Assembly: GCA_963836425.1 (NCBI GenBank)
Contig: CAWIJJ010000004.1
Coordinates: forward strand, 1 to 64,000
Length of the DNA: 64,000 nucleotides
DNA from: CAWIJJ01 sp963836425
Lineage (GTDB): Bacteria > Acidobacteriota > Terriglobia > Bryobacterales > Bryobacteraceae
Direction of reading: 5' to 3'
How positions within the stretch are numbered: the first letter of the stretch is position 1; each line of letters opens with the position of its first letter. The translations under genes were made by a program, and so were the position numbers. Below, one piece after another: positions 44,755 through 54,211 of the stretch. Under the pieces are notes generated by a model that saw only the letters and a list, made by a program, of their open reading frames with translations, had not been told where the DNA came from and did not search any database.

Positions 44755-45117
44755 GTGTATCCGGAAAAGCTGCTCGAACATTTTCAGAATCCGCGGAACG
44801 TGGGCGAACTCGCTCCGCCGGCCACCGTGGTGGAGGTGTCGAACCCGGCGTGCGGGGACATTCTCCGGCTATCGGCGAGGTTCGAGAACGGCGTGGCGGA
44901 AGCGGTGCGGTACAAAGTGCGGGGGTGTACCGCGTCCATCGCGGCCGGGTCGGCGCTCACCGAATGGATGACGGGCAAGTCGCTCGATGAGCTGGCGCGC
45001 TTTCAAGCCGCGATTGTGGATGAGGCGGTGGGCGGGCTGCCGGCGGAATCGAAGCATGCGGCTGCGCTCTGCCGCGACGGCGTCCGGTCGCTGCTGGCCC
45101 AGGCGGCCAAGCCGTGA
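44755..45117 (+). CDS. iscU: IscU/NifU-N-like Fe-S cluster scaffold
   Basis: This protein has about 120 residues starting at GTG. The fold signature is YPEKLLEHFQNPRNVGEL, then the three cluster-ligand Cys positions in VSNPACGDILRL, KVRGCTASIAAGSALTEWM and SKHAAALCRDGV, matching the IscU pattern. The Lys/His partners differ from the standard form. It would assemble Fe-S clusters with sulfur from a cysteine desulfurase; the only one here is 24 kb away. No other isc/suf gene is adjacent. It overlaps the following membrane-protein gene by 4 bp. An ATG 75 bp upstream is possible but adds non-family residues. Confidence 0.85.
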   Translation: MYPEKLLEHFQNPRNVGELAPPATVVEVSNPACGDILRLSARFENGVAEAVRYKVRGCTASIAAGSALTEWMTGKSLDELARFQAAIVDEAVGGLPAESKHAAALCRDGVRSLLAQAAKP

Positions 45118-45573
45118 GCCGGGCGGGGCGCGCGATCCTCTGGGGCGGCCTGGTGGCGGGCACCCTCGACATCGCCGACGCCTTGATCTTTTTCGGCTTG
45201 CGCGGCGCGCCCCCCGCCGTCGTCCTGCAATCGATCGCCAGCGGCCTGCTCGGCGCGGCGGCCTTTCGCGGTGGCGCGGCGACGGCGGCGCTGGGACTGT
45301 TCCTGCACTTCGTCATCGCGTTCGGCGCGGCCACCGCGTTCTGGCTGGCCAGCCGCGCCATTCCGCTGCTGGTGCGCTATTACGCGATCGCGGGCCTGCT
45401 TTTCGGCGGAGCCGTCTACCTGTTCATGAATCGCGTGGTGCTGCCGCTATCGGCAATTTCCCGCGCATCCCTCGCGCCGCCGCCGCCGATCGGCCTCATC
45501 AACGGGGTGCTCGCGGTTGATTCTGCTGGTGGGATTGCCGATCGCGATCGCAACCCGCCGCTACTCGCAGTAG
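45114..45573 (+). pseudogene. Small membrane protein, frameshifted near its C-terminus
   Basis: This is a ~152-residue protein with four membrane segments (ILWGGLVAGTLDIADALIFF, LGLFLHFVIAFGAATAFWLA, YYAIAGLLFGGAVYLFMNRV). The frame runs LINGVLA and then meets an extra base near 45516. In the next frame it continues LILLVGLPIAIATRRYSQ and stops at 45571. That ending completes the fourth segment and fits the short membrane-protein family this resembles. Without repair the original frame runs on into the neighbouring antisense gene. Function is unknown. The ATG/GTG junction overlaps the iscU-like gene. Confidence 0.7.
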
Positions 45574-45574
45574 C

Positions 45575-46282
45575 TCACTGCGCGTACCAGTCGCGCAGCC
45601 GGACGTCGATGCCCGTGCCTTCCAGCGCTTTCGCGAACGCCTGGATGTCCGACCCGCGGTAATGATACGGAAAAACCACCGCCGGGTGGAAGGCGCGCAC
45701 CGCGTCGGCCGCCGCCTCCGGCGTCATGGTGTACGGAAGGTTCATGGGGATGAAGGCGACGTCGATATTCTTGAGCGCGCGCATTTCGGGCGTGCCTTCG
45801 GTGTCGCCGGCGAAGTAGAAACGCTTCCCCCCGTAAGTCAGGATGTACCCGTTGCCGCGCCCCTTTTCGTGGAACACCTGGCCGCCCGGGCCGGGCTTCA
45901 TGTTGTACATCGGGATCGCGTCCACCTTGAACGGGCCGATCGTCTTGCTTTCCCCGTTCGAGATGACCACGCTGCCGGGCATTTTCTCGGCCACCACTTT
46001 GGGCGCGAGCAGCACGGTGTCGTCTTTGCTGACTTTGTCGATGATGGCGGAAACGAAGTGGTCGCCGTGATTGTCGGTGATCAGAATGTAGTCGGCTTTC
46101 GGCCGCCCGTCGTAGACCCCCTGCGCCGGGTCCACGTACAGGACCTTGCCGCCGGCCTGAAGCATCAGGCTGGCGTGAAAGATGGGAGTGATCTTGACCG
46201 GGCCTGCGGAGGTCGGAAACTCCTCGGTCGTCGCGCCGATGAGCGCGCCCGTGAACAGGAGGAGGGAAGCGAGCAGTCTCAT
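45575..46282 (-). CDS. Secreted MBL-fold metal-dependent hydrolase (UlaG-like)
   Basis: This 235-residue protein has a signal sequence (RLLASLLLFTGALIGA) and a metallo-beta-lactamase fold: FHASLMLQAGGKVLYVDPAQ, the metal motif ILITDNHGDHFVS, GNGYILTYGGKRFYFAGDTEGTPEM and VVFPYHYRGSD. The first ligand position of H-x-H-x-D-H is Asp here (D-N-H-G-D-H), an altered but recurrent form. It is a possible hydrolase of esters or lactones; the substrate is unknown. TACAAT lies 6 nt before the ATG. It is divergent from the isomerase gene over 37 bp. Confidence 0.85.
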   Translation of the reverse strand: MRLLASLLLFTGALIGATTEEFPTSAGPVKITPIFHASLMLQAGGKVLYVDPAQGVYDGRPKADYILITDNHGDHFVSAIIDKVSKDDTVLLAPKVVAEKMPGSVVISNGESKTIGPFKVDAIPMYNMKPGPGGQVFHEKGRGNGYILTYGGKRFYFAGDTEGTPEMRALKNIDVAFIPMNLPYTMTPEAAADAVRAFHPAVVFPYHYRGSDIQAFAKALEGTGIDVRLRDWYAQ

Positions 46283-46288
46283 AGTGCG

Positions 46289-46313
46289 ATTGTACTGCCA
46301 ACTCGCATACACT
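46289..46313. promoter_or_regulatory. Back-to-back -10 boxes in a 37-bp divergent gap
   Basis: The minus-strand TACAAT (46294-46289) lies 6 nt before the ATG of the MBL gene. The plus-strand TACACT (46308-46313) lies 6 nt before the ATG of the isomerase gene. Each -35 region would fall on or beyond the other promoter, so the two polymerases must compete. Confidence 0.5.
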
Positions 46314-46319
46314 CTTTTT

Positions 46320-47210
46320 ATGAACTTCCTCAATCGCCGCGATTGGCTGGCCGCGTCGGCCGGCGCGCTCACCGCTTCCGCCGCTCTACAGGCGCAGACC
46401 GCTCCCACCTTCAAGCTGCGCTACGCTCCGCGAATCGGCTGGTTGCAGGGACCGGTCCCGCAGCAACTGGAGACTTATCACAAGGCCGGGTTCCGCGCCT
46501 TCGAATATAACGGGCTGCCCAACCACACCATGAGCGAGATCGAGCAGTTCCGCAAAAAGCGCGACGAACTGGGCATGTCGATGGGAACCATGGTCGTGAA
46601 CCGCGGCGGATGGCGGCCGACGGCCCTGCCGGACCGTTCGAGGCATGCGCAGTTTCTCGAGGACGTGCGTAAGGCCATCGACATTCACCGCGTCATGGGC
46701 AACGACGTGGCGACCGCGACGTCCGGAATCGAGGTCCCGCACCTCACCTTCGCGCAGATGACCGACAACTGCGTGGAGGCGCTGAAGCGGGCCGCCGACA
46801 TGCTCGAGAACACGCAGTTGACCATGGTGCTGGAGCCGCTCAACCACAAGGTGGACCACGCCGGTTACTTTGTCGTGTACTCCGATCATGCCGCCGAAAT
46901 CATCGGCCGCGTCAATTCTCCGCACGTGAAGATTCTCTTCGACATGTACCACCAGCAGATTTCCGAAGGGAACATCATCAACGACATCGACATGTATTAC
47001 GACCTGATCGGCTACTACCAGACCGGCGACGTGCCCGGGCGGCGCGAACCCTACACCGGCGAGATGAATTACCAGAACATCTTCCGCCACCTGTACCGCA
47101 AGGGATACAAAGGCATGATCGGCCTGGAGCACGGCATGTCGGAAAACGGCGAAGCGGGCTTCCGCAAGGTAGTGGAGGCGTACCGGAAAGCGGACAGCTT
47201 CGAGGCTTAA
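46320..47210 (+). CDS. Hydroxypyruvate isomerase-like TIM barrel, exported
   Basis: This 296-residue sugar isomerase is related to hydroxypyruvate isomerase (Hyi). A twin-arginine-like signal (NFLNRRDWLAASAGALTASA) precedes the barrel: RYAPRIGWL, FEYNGLPNHT, VLEPLNHKVDHAGYF with the metal-binding Glu, VKILFDMYHQQISEGNI (Asp/His ligands), and GLEHGMSENGEAGFR. It would interconvert hydroxypyruvate and tartronate semialdehyde or act on a related ketose. Export by Tat fits other acidobacterial isomerases that carry RR signals. Confidence 0.87.
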   Translation: MNFLNRRDWLAASAGALTASAALQAQTAPTFKLRYAPRIGWLQGPVPQQLETYHKAGFRAFEYNGLPNHTMSEIEQFRKKRDELGMSMGTMVVNRGGWRPTALPDRSRHAQFLEDVRKAIDIHRVMGNDVATATSGIEVPHLTFAQMTDNCVEALKRAADMLENTQLTMVLEPLNHKVDHAGYFVVYSDHAAEIIGRVNSPHVKILFDMYHQQISEGNIINDIDMYYDLIGYYQTGDVPGRREPYTGEMNYQNIFRHLYRKGYKGMIGLEHGMSENGEAGFRKVVEAYRKADSFEA

Positions 47211-47233
47211 CGGGCGGGGCGCGGTCCCTGTCC

Positions 47234-48472
47234 CTATCCGTTGCTCAGGGCCACGCCTTTCGTGCTCACGTAATATTTCGCCAGCATGTTCGGGTTCTCC
47301 CACGCCGGGAAACTCTCCGGATGCTTCAGGTACCCGAAAAACTGGTTGGTCACCTGCGCAAAATGCGCCTCGTGACCCACACGGTACTGCGCCGGGATGG
47401 TGATGTGGACTTCGCCGCCGCCATCCTCCATGCCGATGCCCGGATAGCGCGCCGCCAGCCGTTCCATGCTCGCCTCCAGATCGCGCCTCACGCCCGGGCC
47501 ATTCGGAATAACGTATAGCTCCGGCTCCCTGGGCTGCCGCACTTCGATCCGCGATTTGGAGCCGCGATAGATGGCCAGATGCGTGTCGCCGCCGCCCGGC
47601 GGAGCCTCCCAATTCCAAAGGACGTCGAGTTTGACGTGAATCCCCCGGATCGCGTAAGAGACGCGCGTGTTGCAGAAATAGTCCAGCTCGTCGCCGGGCG
47701 TGCCTGTTACCTGCCGGAATTGCGCGGCGGTGATGCGCGTGGGCCAGCGGCTGCCGGAGAGCACCTGGATCTCCGTGCGGTAATCGATCGCCTTCTCCGG
47801 GAAGAGCGTCCACTGCGCCAGATCGACCAGGTGCGTGCCCACATCGGCGAGAGCCTCGCCCTGCTCCAGCACATCGAAGAACCAGGGTGGGCGCGGATTG
47901 GCCACCCCCGCAACCAGCTTCAGAATGTGATGGACGCTCTCCATGTAGACCGCGGGCTCCTCCACGGACCCGGGCAGGATTTCGCCGAAGACGGCCGGGT
48001 CGTTCACCAGTTCCCGTTGCAGGATCGAAGTGATCTCGAACCGCTCGGTCATGATGTCGTAGGCCATCAGCCCCCGCGCGGCGGAGCCGGCAAGCGCGGC
48101 TTCGAGTTCTGGCATATCGGCGCTCCGGATGATCCACGGCTTATCGGCGAGGACATGCTTGCCCGCATCGAGGGACGCGCGGATCAGCCCGATCTTCGAG
48201 CGATTACGCCCGGAGAGGACCACAATGTTGCCCTCGCGATCCTCGATCATGCGCTCCAGGTAGTCGGGTGCGGCGTGGATATCGAGTTCCCAGGCAGTCG
48301 GGCGGTCCTTGCGGTGATTGAACCGGGAAACGCGGTTCAGGTGTTCGATGAGGTCGGGTCCGAGCGGGGCGTAGACGGCCGCCTTCGAGGACACCCCGGC
48401 GTACATCTCCTTCTGGATCAGGGCGGCGTGGAAGTGGCCCGGGTCGAGAGTAATGAGTCGAAAATCGGTCAT
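47234..48472 (-). CDS. Gfo/Idh/MocA-type oxidoreductase with distinct C-terminal domain
   Basis: This 412-residue protein starts MTDFRLITLDPGHFHAALIQ. The Rossmann half gives GNIVVLSGRNRSKIGLIRAS and the GFO-IDH signature AGKHVLADKPWII. The second half has DVGTHLVDLAQWTLFPE and GGGDTHLAIYRG and ends MLAKYYVSTKGVALSNG. This matches the group annotated as putative oxidoreductase C-terminal-domain proteins, which probably act on a sugar or sugar acid with NAD(P). The ATG at 48472 is chosen since the dinucleotide-binding strand begins at once. It is followed convergently by the isomerase gene, and a shared sugar pathway is plausible. Confidence 0.87.
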   Translation of the reverse strand: MTDFRLITLDPGHFHAALIQKEMYAGVSSKAAVYAPLGPDLIEHLNRVSRFNHRKDRPTAWELDIHAAPDYLERMIEDREGNIVVLSGRNRSKIGLIRASLDAGKHVLADKPWIIRSADMPELEAALAGSAARGLMAYDIMTERFEITSILQRELVNDPAVFGEILPGSVEEPAVYMESVHHILKLVAGVANPRPPWFFDVLEQGEALADVGTHLVDLAQWTLFPEKAIDYRTEIQVLSGSRWPTRITAAQFRQVTGTPGDELDYFCNTRVSYAIRGIHVKLDVLWNWEAPPGGGDTHLAIYRGSKSRIEVRQPREPELYVIPNGPGVRRDLEASMERLAARYPGIGMEDGGGEVHITIPAQYRVGHEAHFAQVTNQFFGYLKHPESFPAWENPNMLAKYYVSTKGVALSNG

Positions 48473-48495
48473 GGTATCGGTACGGTGCGGCCAGG

Positions 48496-49353
48496 CTATC
48501 GCAGGCCCTTCTTCTTGAGATACGCGATCAGGGTGGCGGGATCGTCCGTGATAATCGCGTCCACCTGCGCGTCGATCAGTTTGTCCCAATCCGCCTCGGT
48601 GTTCGCGGTCCAGGGCACCACCTGGATCCCGGCTTTGTGCGCGGCTTCGACCTTCGCCGGAGTCACCAGGCGGTAATGCGGCGAAATGATTTCGGCCTTG
48701 GCGGCTTCCGCGCAGATGGCGGCGTACTCGCGCTGGTCGGTCTGGGTGAGGGCGGAGAGGCGAATCGACGGCGCGATTTTGCGCATCGCCACCAGCGTGC
48801 GGAAATCGAAGGATTGCAGAATGATTCGCTTCTCCAGCTTGAAGTGCCGGATGCGGTCGAGCACCATGCGCACGAACTCGTCGGGCGGCGGCGTGTATTC
48901 CGGGTGCTCTGCCGAACTCTTGGTTTCGATGTTGTAGTCGAAATTGCCGCGCGTCGAGAGGGCGAACGCTTCGTCAAGCGTCGGCATGCGCGTGCCGGGC
49001 ACGGTTTGCTGGGTCGCGAACCCGGGATTCTGTTTGGCGCCGCAGTCCCACTGCCGCACTTGCGCCAACGTTAGCTGATGAATGATCGCCTTCGGCTGCG
49101 GCCCGCTGCAAACCGGCGGCTCCAGGATGGGGTCGTGGGAAACGACGATGACGTTGTCCTTCGTCACCCCCATGTCCATTTCGAGGGCGTCCACGCCCTG
49201 CTCGATGGCGTATTCGAAAGCGGGAATCGTGTTTTCCGGCCGGCGCGCCCGCGCCCCGCGATGGCCGTGCACCAGGATGCGCGGCGCGGCGGCAGCGCGG
49301 GGGATGAAGGGCATCAAGCCGGGTACGGAGAGAAAAACGCGCCTGGTCAGCAT
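48496..49353 (-). CDS. glpQ: Secreted glycerophosphodiester phosphodiesterase
   Basis: This 285-residue enzyme splits glycerophosphodiesters to glycerol-3-phosphate and an alcohol. A signal sequence (LTRRVFLSVPGLMPFIPRAA, Tat-like RR) precedes ILVHGHRGARARRPENTIPA with the catalytic His/Arg, then ALEMDMGVTKDNVIVVSHDP with the metal ligands and second His. MPTLDEAF, YNIETKSS and the C-terminal VVPWTANTEADWDKLIDAQV and DAIITDDPATLIAYL complete the GDPD barrel. It is divergent from the GlpT-like gene, so product uptake follows directly. TATACT lies 7 nt upstream of the ATG. Confidence 0.93.
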   Translation of the reverse strand: MLTRRVFLSVPGLMPFIPRAAAAPRILVHGHRGARARRPENTIPAFEYAIEQGVDALEMDMGVTKDNVIVVSHDPILEPPVCSGPQPKAIIHQLTLAQVRQWDCGAKQNPGFATQQTVPGTRMPTLDEAFALSTRGNFDYNIETKSSAEHPEYTPPPDEFVRMVLDRIRHFKLEKRIILQSFDFRTLVAMRKIAPSIRLSALTQTDQREYAAICAEAAKAEIISPHYRLVTPAKVEAAHKAGIQVVPWTANTEADWDKLIDAQVDAIITDDPATLIAYLKKKGLR

Positions 49354-49360
49354 CGCCCTT

Positions 49361-49366
49361 AGTATA
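49361..49366 (-). promoter_or_regulatory. -10 box of the GDPD gene (leaderless)
   Basis: On the minus strand, TATACT is followed by 7 nt (AAGGGCG) and ATG. A plus-strand TATAAT for the divergent transporter gene lies at 49406-49411, 36 nt before its own ATG. Confidence 0.6.
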
Positions 49367-49447
49367 GTGGCAAAAATGACGGGTGATTTGGACCCGCTAA
49401 TCCCCTATAATGAATTCCGCTAAAGGGTCTTTGTTCAATCCCGGGAT

Positions 49448-50815
49448 ATGACATCGCCATTTCGGCCCGCCCCTCATGTTGTGCGCCTGCCGGACGACCA
49501 GGTCCGCCGCCTGTACCCCAAGTACCGCTGGCGTATTCTCGAATCCACCTTTATCGGGTACGCCACCTTTTACTTTGTCCGCAACAACCTGCCCGTGGTC
49601 TCGAAGGAGATGGGCCAGGCGCTGGACTACTCGAAAGGGCAGATCGGCGACATGCTGGCCGCTACCGCCATCGCTTACGGAATCGGCAAGTTTCTGATGG
49701 GCGCGTGGTCGGACCGCAGTAATCCGCGCTACTTCATGCCGGCCGGGCTGGTACTTACGGCGCTGTGCAATTTTCTCTTCGGCGCCACCAGCGGCTATGC
49801 CGTGCATCTGGCGCTGTGGACGCTGAACGGCCTGGTGCAGGGCATGGGCTGGGGTCCCTGCGGGCGGTCGCTGGGGCACTGGTACAGCGTGCGCGAACGC
49901 GGCACCGTATTCGCATTCTGGAACATCGCGCATAATGTGGGCGGCGGGCTTACGGGGCTGATCGCGGCCTACGCCACGGCATGGATGGGGTGGCGTTCCG
50001 CATTCTACGTGCCGGGAATTCTGGCGCTGATCGGCGCGGCCTATCTCATCTGGCGGTTGCGCGACACGCCGCAATCGGTGGGGCTGCCGCCGGTGGAGGA
50101 ATACCGCAACGATTATCCGGCGGGCGGCGGTGACCGCGAATCGGAGAAGGAACTCGGCACGCGCGAACTGCTGGTGGACTACGTCTTGAAGAACCGGTAC
50201 CTGTGGCTGTTCGCGGCGGCGAATTTCTTCGTCTACATCGCCCGCTACAGCATGCTGGACTGGGGGCCCACTTACCTCAAGGAGGTCAAGCGGGCAAGCC
50301 TCGAACAGGGCGGCATCAGCACCGCCATTTTCGAGTTCGCAGGCATCTTCAGCACGATCCTCATGGGATGGCTTTCCGACAAGGCGGGCGGCCGGCGCGG
50401 CCTGGTGAGTTTTGCCTGCATGGTGCCGGTGTTCCTCGCCTTTGCCGGAATTCTCTATACTCCGCCGGGAATGTTGTGGCTGGACCTGACGTTGTTCGGT
50501 GTGGTCGGATTTTTTGTGTACCCGCCGGTCATGCTGCTGGGAGTCACCGGGCTGGATTTCAGCTCGAAAAAAGCGGTGGGCACGGCGGCGGGCTTTATCG
50601 GGCTGTTCGGGTATATCGGCAGGACGGCGCAGGGCAAGGGGTTGGGCACCATCGCGGAGCGCTATGGCTGGGATGCGGCGTTGTATGCGATCCTGGCATG
50701 CACGCTCGCGGGGATCGTGCTGCTTTCGTTTACCCTGCGCCTGAGGCCGCAGGTGACACACGGGTCTCGGAAGAAATCGGAAGCTGCGGTGACGCCGGCA
50801 GCCGGTTCGGTTTGA
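49448..50815 (+). CDS. glpT: MFS transporter of the glycerol-3-phosphate/organophosphate (GlpT) type
   Basis: This 455-residue protein has twelve membrane segments. It begins KYRWRILESTFIGYATFYFV with the Arg of the OPA family, then RNNLPVVSKEM, FLMGAWSDRSNPRYFMPAGL, GLVQGMGWGPCGRSLGHWYS with the second conserved Arg, FWNIAHNVGGG, and in the second half RYSMLDWGPTYLKEV and GWLSDKAGGRRGLVSF. These match phosphate antiporters such as GlpT and UhpT. Neighbouring GDPD and GlpD genes make glycerol-3-phosphate the best guess for the substrate. A TATAAT box lies 36 nt upstream. Confidence 0.9.
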   Translation: MTSPFRPAPHVVRLPDDQVRRLYPKYRWRILESTFIGYATFYFVRNNLPVVSKEMGQALDYSKGQIGDMLAATAIAYGIGKFLMGAWSDRSNPRYFMPAGLVLTALCNFLFGATSGYAVHLALWTLNGLVQGMGWGPCGRSLGHWYSVRERGTVFAFWNIAHNVGGGLTGLIAAYATAWMGWRSAFYVPGILALIGAAYLIWRLRDTPQSVGLPPVEEYRNDYPAGGGDRESEKELGTRELLVDYVLKNRYLWLFAAANFFVYIARYSMLDWGPTYLKEVKRASLEQGGISTAIFEFAGIFSTILMGWLSDKAGGRRGLVSFACMVPVFLAFAGILYTPPGMLWLDLTLFGVVGFFVYPPVMLLGVTGLDFSSKKAVGTAAGFIGLFGYIGRTAQGKGLGTIAERYGWDAALYAILACTLAGIVLLSFTLRLRPQVTHGSRKKSEAAVTPAAGSV

Positions 50816-50902
50816 GAAGGACCGAGCCGATATGGCTTCCGGTACGTCGTAGTCATTACGTTGAAACACGGGGATGCCAGGATATCGGGAAGGAAAAGAG
50901 AG

Positions 50903-53900
50903 ATGAGGAAATTCTTCTACATATTTGTAATCGGAACTCTGTTGTACTCTACCGCCCTCTTCGGCCAGTTCGACACCGCCGAAGTGCTGGGAGCCGTACG
51001 CGACCCGTCGGGTGCCGCGATTCCCAAGGCCAACGTAACACTTCTTAATCAGGATACCGGCATACAAGCCAGGGCCACTACGGACGATAACGGCTTCTTC
51101 GATTTCTTCAACGTCCGCGTAGGCCGCTATACAGTTACCGTCGAACATGCCGGCTTTTCGAAATTTACGGCGGCAGACATCACGGTGAATGTCAACGCCC
51201 GCCAGCGCGTGGACGTCACCATGCAGGTGGGTGCGGTTTCCGAGACCGTCACGGTGACGGGCGCGGCGGCGGCGCTGCAAACCGATTCGAGCGAACACGG
51301 GCAGGTAATCCACACCCAGCAGATCGTGGAACTGCCGCTCAACGGGCGCAATTACTCGGATCTTGCTCTACTTACCACCAACGTAAAGAAATCGCCGATC
51401 GCCATGTCCGAGAACACGCCGCGCGAAGGCTCGTTCAACGTCAACGGCATGCGCAGCACTTACAACAATTTCATGCTGGACGGCATGGATAACAACGCGT
51501 ACTCCACCAGCAACCAGGGATTCTCGAATCAGGTGGCGCAGCCTTCACCCGACGCGGTGGCCGAGTTCAAAGTCATCACCAGTAACTTCAGCGCGGAGTA
51601 CGGCCGTGTGGGCGGTGCGGTGGTGAACGTCGTGATGCAGTCCGGCACCAACCAGATTCACGGCACCGTCTACGAGTTTCTGCGCAACACCAAACTCAAC
51701 GCGATCGGCTTCTTCCGCCCCGCCACCGGCGTCAAGCCCGAACTGCACCGCAACCAGTTCGGCCTCACCATCGGCGGGCCCATCGTGCGGAACAAAATCT
51801 TCTTCTTCGCGGACTACGAAGGGTACCGGAACATTCAGAAGGTGCTCAATATCGTTTCCATTCCCAACATGAACGACCGCGCCGGAATCCTGCCCAATAC
51901 CGTCGTGAATCCGCTTACCGGAACCGTCTATCCGAAGGGCACGCCGGTGCAGATGATTCCGTTCGCCCAAAAGGTGCTCACCGATCTGCCCGCCGTTCCG
52001 GGTGGAACCAGCCGGACCAACAATTACCAGCAACTGCTGCTGACGCCGCGCCAGAACGCCGACAAGTACGACGCCAAGATCGACGCCCAGATTAACAACA
52101 AAATGAGCGGCTTCGTGCGTTTCAGCCAGCGCAAGGACAACCAGTATTACGCGCCCACCCTGGCCGGGCCGTCCGGCGGTTCGGGTAACGGCTATGTCCG
52201 GGTGCTCAGCCAGGCGGCGGCGCTCGGCTACACGTGGAACGTAACGCCCTCGTCGCTGTTCGACTTCCGCATGAGCTTCACCCACATGCTGGGCGGGAAA
52301 CAGCCGCCGCTGCTCGGCGGCGCGAGCATGCTCGACCTCTACGGCATTCCCGGGCTGCCCACGTTTCCCGATCTGACCGGCGGATTGAACACCCAGAACA
52401 TCACCGGTTTCAACACCGGTGTGATCGGACGCCAGGCCACCAACCCGCAATTCCAGAACCCAACCACGTGGAACCCGAAGGTCAACTATGCATTGATCCG
52501 CGGCCATCACGCTCTCAAGATGGGCGGCGAGATGCACACCATCCACACCACCGTGATGGATATCAACCCGGTGTACGGGCTGCTCGGTTACGCCGGACAG
52601 TTCAGCCGGCCCACCTGCGCGCAGCTTGGCCAGGCGGCGGGCTGCACCGTACCCACCGATGCCGCCACTTACAACCTGGCCGACTTCATGTTCGGCCTGC
52701 CCAGCCAGATCCAGCTTGCTAACTGGGTGGTGGGGCAGTACCGCCAGCGCGATTACTTCCTCTACTTCCAGGACGACTATCGCGTAAACTCCAAACTGAC
52801 GCTCAACCTGGGGCTGCGCTGGGAGTACGCCACGCCGCGCTGGGAGCGCGACAACGTGCTTTCCAATTTCGACCCCGTCAGCAACAAGATGATCCTGGCG
52901 AAGGACGGCGGCATTTACGACCGCGCTTTAGTGAATCCCGATTACCGCGACTGGGCGCCGCGCCTCGGCTGGGCCTACAGCATCAATTCCAAAACGGTGT
53001 TCCGCGGCGGGTACGGTATCAGCTATGTGCACCTGAACCGCCTGGGCAGCGCGGACGAACTGGGGATCAACGGACCGCAGGTGGTCATCGCCACCATCAA
53101 TCAGTCGATTCCCGCCGGCGGTGCCGTGCCTTCGTCTTTCCTGACGACGCAGAACGCATTCCCCTCGAACCTGACCAACCCCGCCACGTTCAATCCGATC
53201 AACGCCAACGTCGCCTACATTCCGGCTGACACGCGGTGGCCGTACGTGCAGACGTGGTTCGCCTCCGTGCAGCGGGAACTGGCGAAGAACTGGGTGCTCG
53301 AACTCGGATACACCGGCAGCCACAGCCTCCGCCTGCCCATCATCAGCGACTACAACCAGGCGCTCCCGAACCAGCCGGGCCAGACCCTGGGCACGCAGGC
53401 TCGCCGTCCGGACCAGGCCTTTGGAGCGATCACGTGGGTCAATCCGGGCGGGCAGACGGCCTACAACGGGCTCTCCGCGCGCGTCGAACACCGCTTCGCT
53501 TCCGGCCTATTCTTCGTCAACTCCTTCACGTGGTCCAAGGCCCTGGGCAATTCCGAGCAGGCGCTCGAGAACAACGTGACTGTGCAGAATATCCGCGACC
53601 TCGCCAACGAGCGCGGCCGCACCAGCTACGACGTGACCCTGTTGAATACCACCAGCGTCGTGTACCGGCTGCCCTTCGGCAAAAACCGCAAGTTCGGCGC
53701 GAGCTGGAACGGCGTGCTCGACGCCATCGCCGGTGGATGGGAGCTCAACACCATCAACACCGCCAACAGCGGCCTTCCCGTCAACATCGTCTACACGCCT
53801 TCCTCGGCCCTCGATTCCACCGGGCGCCTGGCCGAATACCGCGGCGGCGCCAGCCAGCGCCCGAACCTCGTCGGCGATCCGTCGCGTCCGAGCGGCGTCA

Positions 53901-54208
53901 ATATGATCGACCAGTACTGGAACAAAGCCGCCTTCGCGCTGCCCACGGCGGATGCGCCTTTCGGCAACCTCGGGCGGAATGCGTTTCAGGGTCCGAACTT
54001 CTGGCAGTGGGACCTGGGCGTGAATAAGCGCTTCCCGATTCCGCTGCGCGAAAACATGAGCCTCCAGTTCCGTTCCGAATTCTTCAATATTCTGAACCAC
54101 ACCAACTACGGCGGCCCGAACTCGGACATCACCAGCACCGCCTTCGGCACCATCCGCTCCACCTTCGCTCCCCGGCAGATTCAGTTTGCGTTGAAACTGT
54201 CATACTGA
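50903..54208 (+). CDS. TonB-dependent receptor with carboxypeptidase-regulatory-like domain
   Basis: This outer-membrane protein has about 1101 residues. A signal peptide (FFYIFVIGTLLYSTALFGQ) is followed by a CarboxypepD_reg-like domain (EVLGAVRDPSGAAIPKANVT ... VTVEHAGFSKFT). The plug follows with LPLNGRNYSDLALLTT and NVNGMRSTYNNFMLDGMDNN, then a 22-strand-type barrel (YGRVGGAVVNVVMQSGTNQI, FLYFQDDYRVNSKLTLNLGL, NWVLELGYTGSHS) ending in an aromatic (LKLSY). This is the Oar-like type expanded in acidobacteria. The ligand is unknown; position between glpT and glpD (3-bp gap to glpD) hints at a glycerophosphate-containing polymer or lipid. The start has GGAAAAGAGAG before it. Confidence 0.93.
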   Translation: MRKFFYIFVIGTLLYSTALFGQFDTAEVLGAVRDPSGAAIPKANVTLLNQDTGIQARATTDDNGFFDFFNVRVGRYTVTVEHAGFSKFTAADITVNVNARQRVDVTMQVGAVSETVTVTGAAAALQTDSSEHGQVIHTQQIVELPLNGRNYSDLALLTTNVKKSPIAMSENTPREGSFNVNGMRSTYNNFMLDGMDNNAYSTSNQGFSNQVAQPSPDAVAEFKVITSNFSAEYGRVGGAVVNVVMQSGTNQIHGTVYEFLRNTKLNAIGFFRPATGVKPELHRNQFGLTIGGPIVRNKIFFFADYEGYRNIQKVLNIVSIPNMNDRAGILPNTVVNPLTGTVYPKGTPVQMIPFAQKVLTDLPAVPGGTSRTNNYQQLLLTPRQNADKYDAKIDAQINNKMSGFVRFSQRKDNQYYAPTLAGPSGGSGNGYVRVLSQAAALGYTWNVTPSSLFDFRMSFTHMLGGKQPPLLGGASMLDLYGIPGLPTFPDLTGGLNTQNITGFNTGVIGRQATNPQFQNPTTWNPKVNYALIRGHHALKMGGEMHTIHTTVMDINPVYGLLGYAGQFSRPTCAQLGQAAGCTVPTDAATYNLADFMFGLPSQIQLANWVVGQYRQRDYFLYFQDDYRVNSKLTLNLGLRWEYATPRWERDNVLSNFDPVSNKMILAKDGGIYDRALVNPDYRDWAPRLGWAYSINSKTVFRGGYGISYVHLNRLGSADELGINGPQVVIATINQSIPAGGAVPSSFLTTQNAFPSNLTNPATFNPINANVAYIPADTRWPYVQTWFASVQRELAKNWVLELGYTGSHSLRLPIISDYNQALPNQPGQTLGTQARRPDQAFGAITWVNPGGQTAYNGLSARVEHRFASGLFFVNSFTWSKALGNSEQALENNVTVQNIRDLANERGRTSYDVTLLNTTSVVYRLPFGKNRKFGASWNGVLDAIAGGWELNTINTANSGLPVNIVYTPSSALDSTGRLAEYRGGASQRPNLVGDPSRPSGVNMIDQYWNKAAFALPTADAPFGNLGRNAFQGPNFWQWDLGVNKRFPIPLRENMSLQFRSEFFNILNHTNYGGPNSDITSTAFGTIRSTFAPRQIQFALKLSY

Positions 54209-54211
54209 GCG

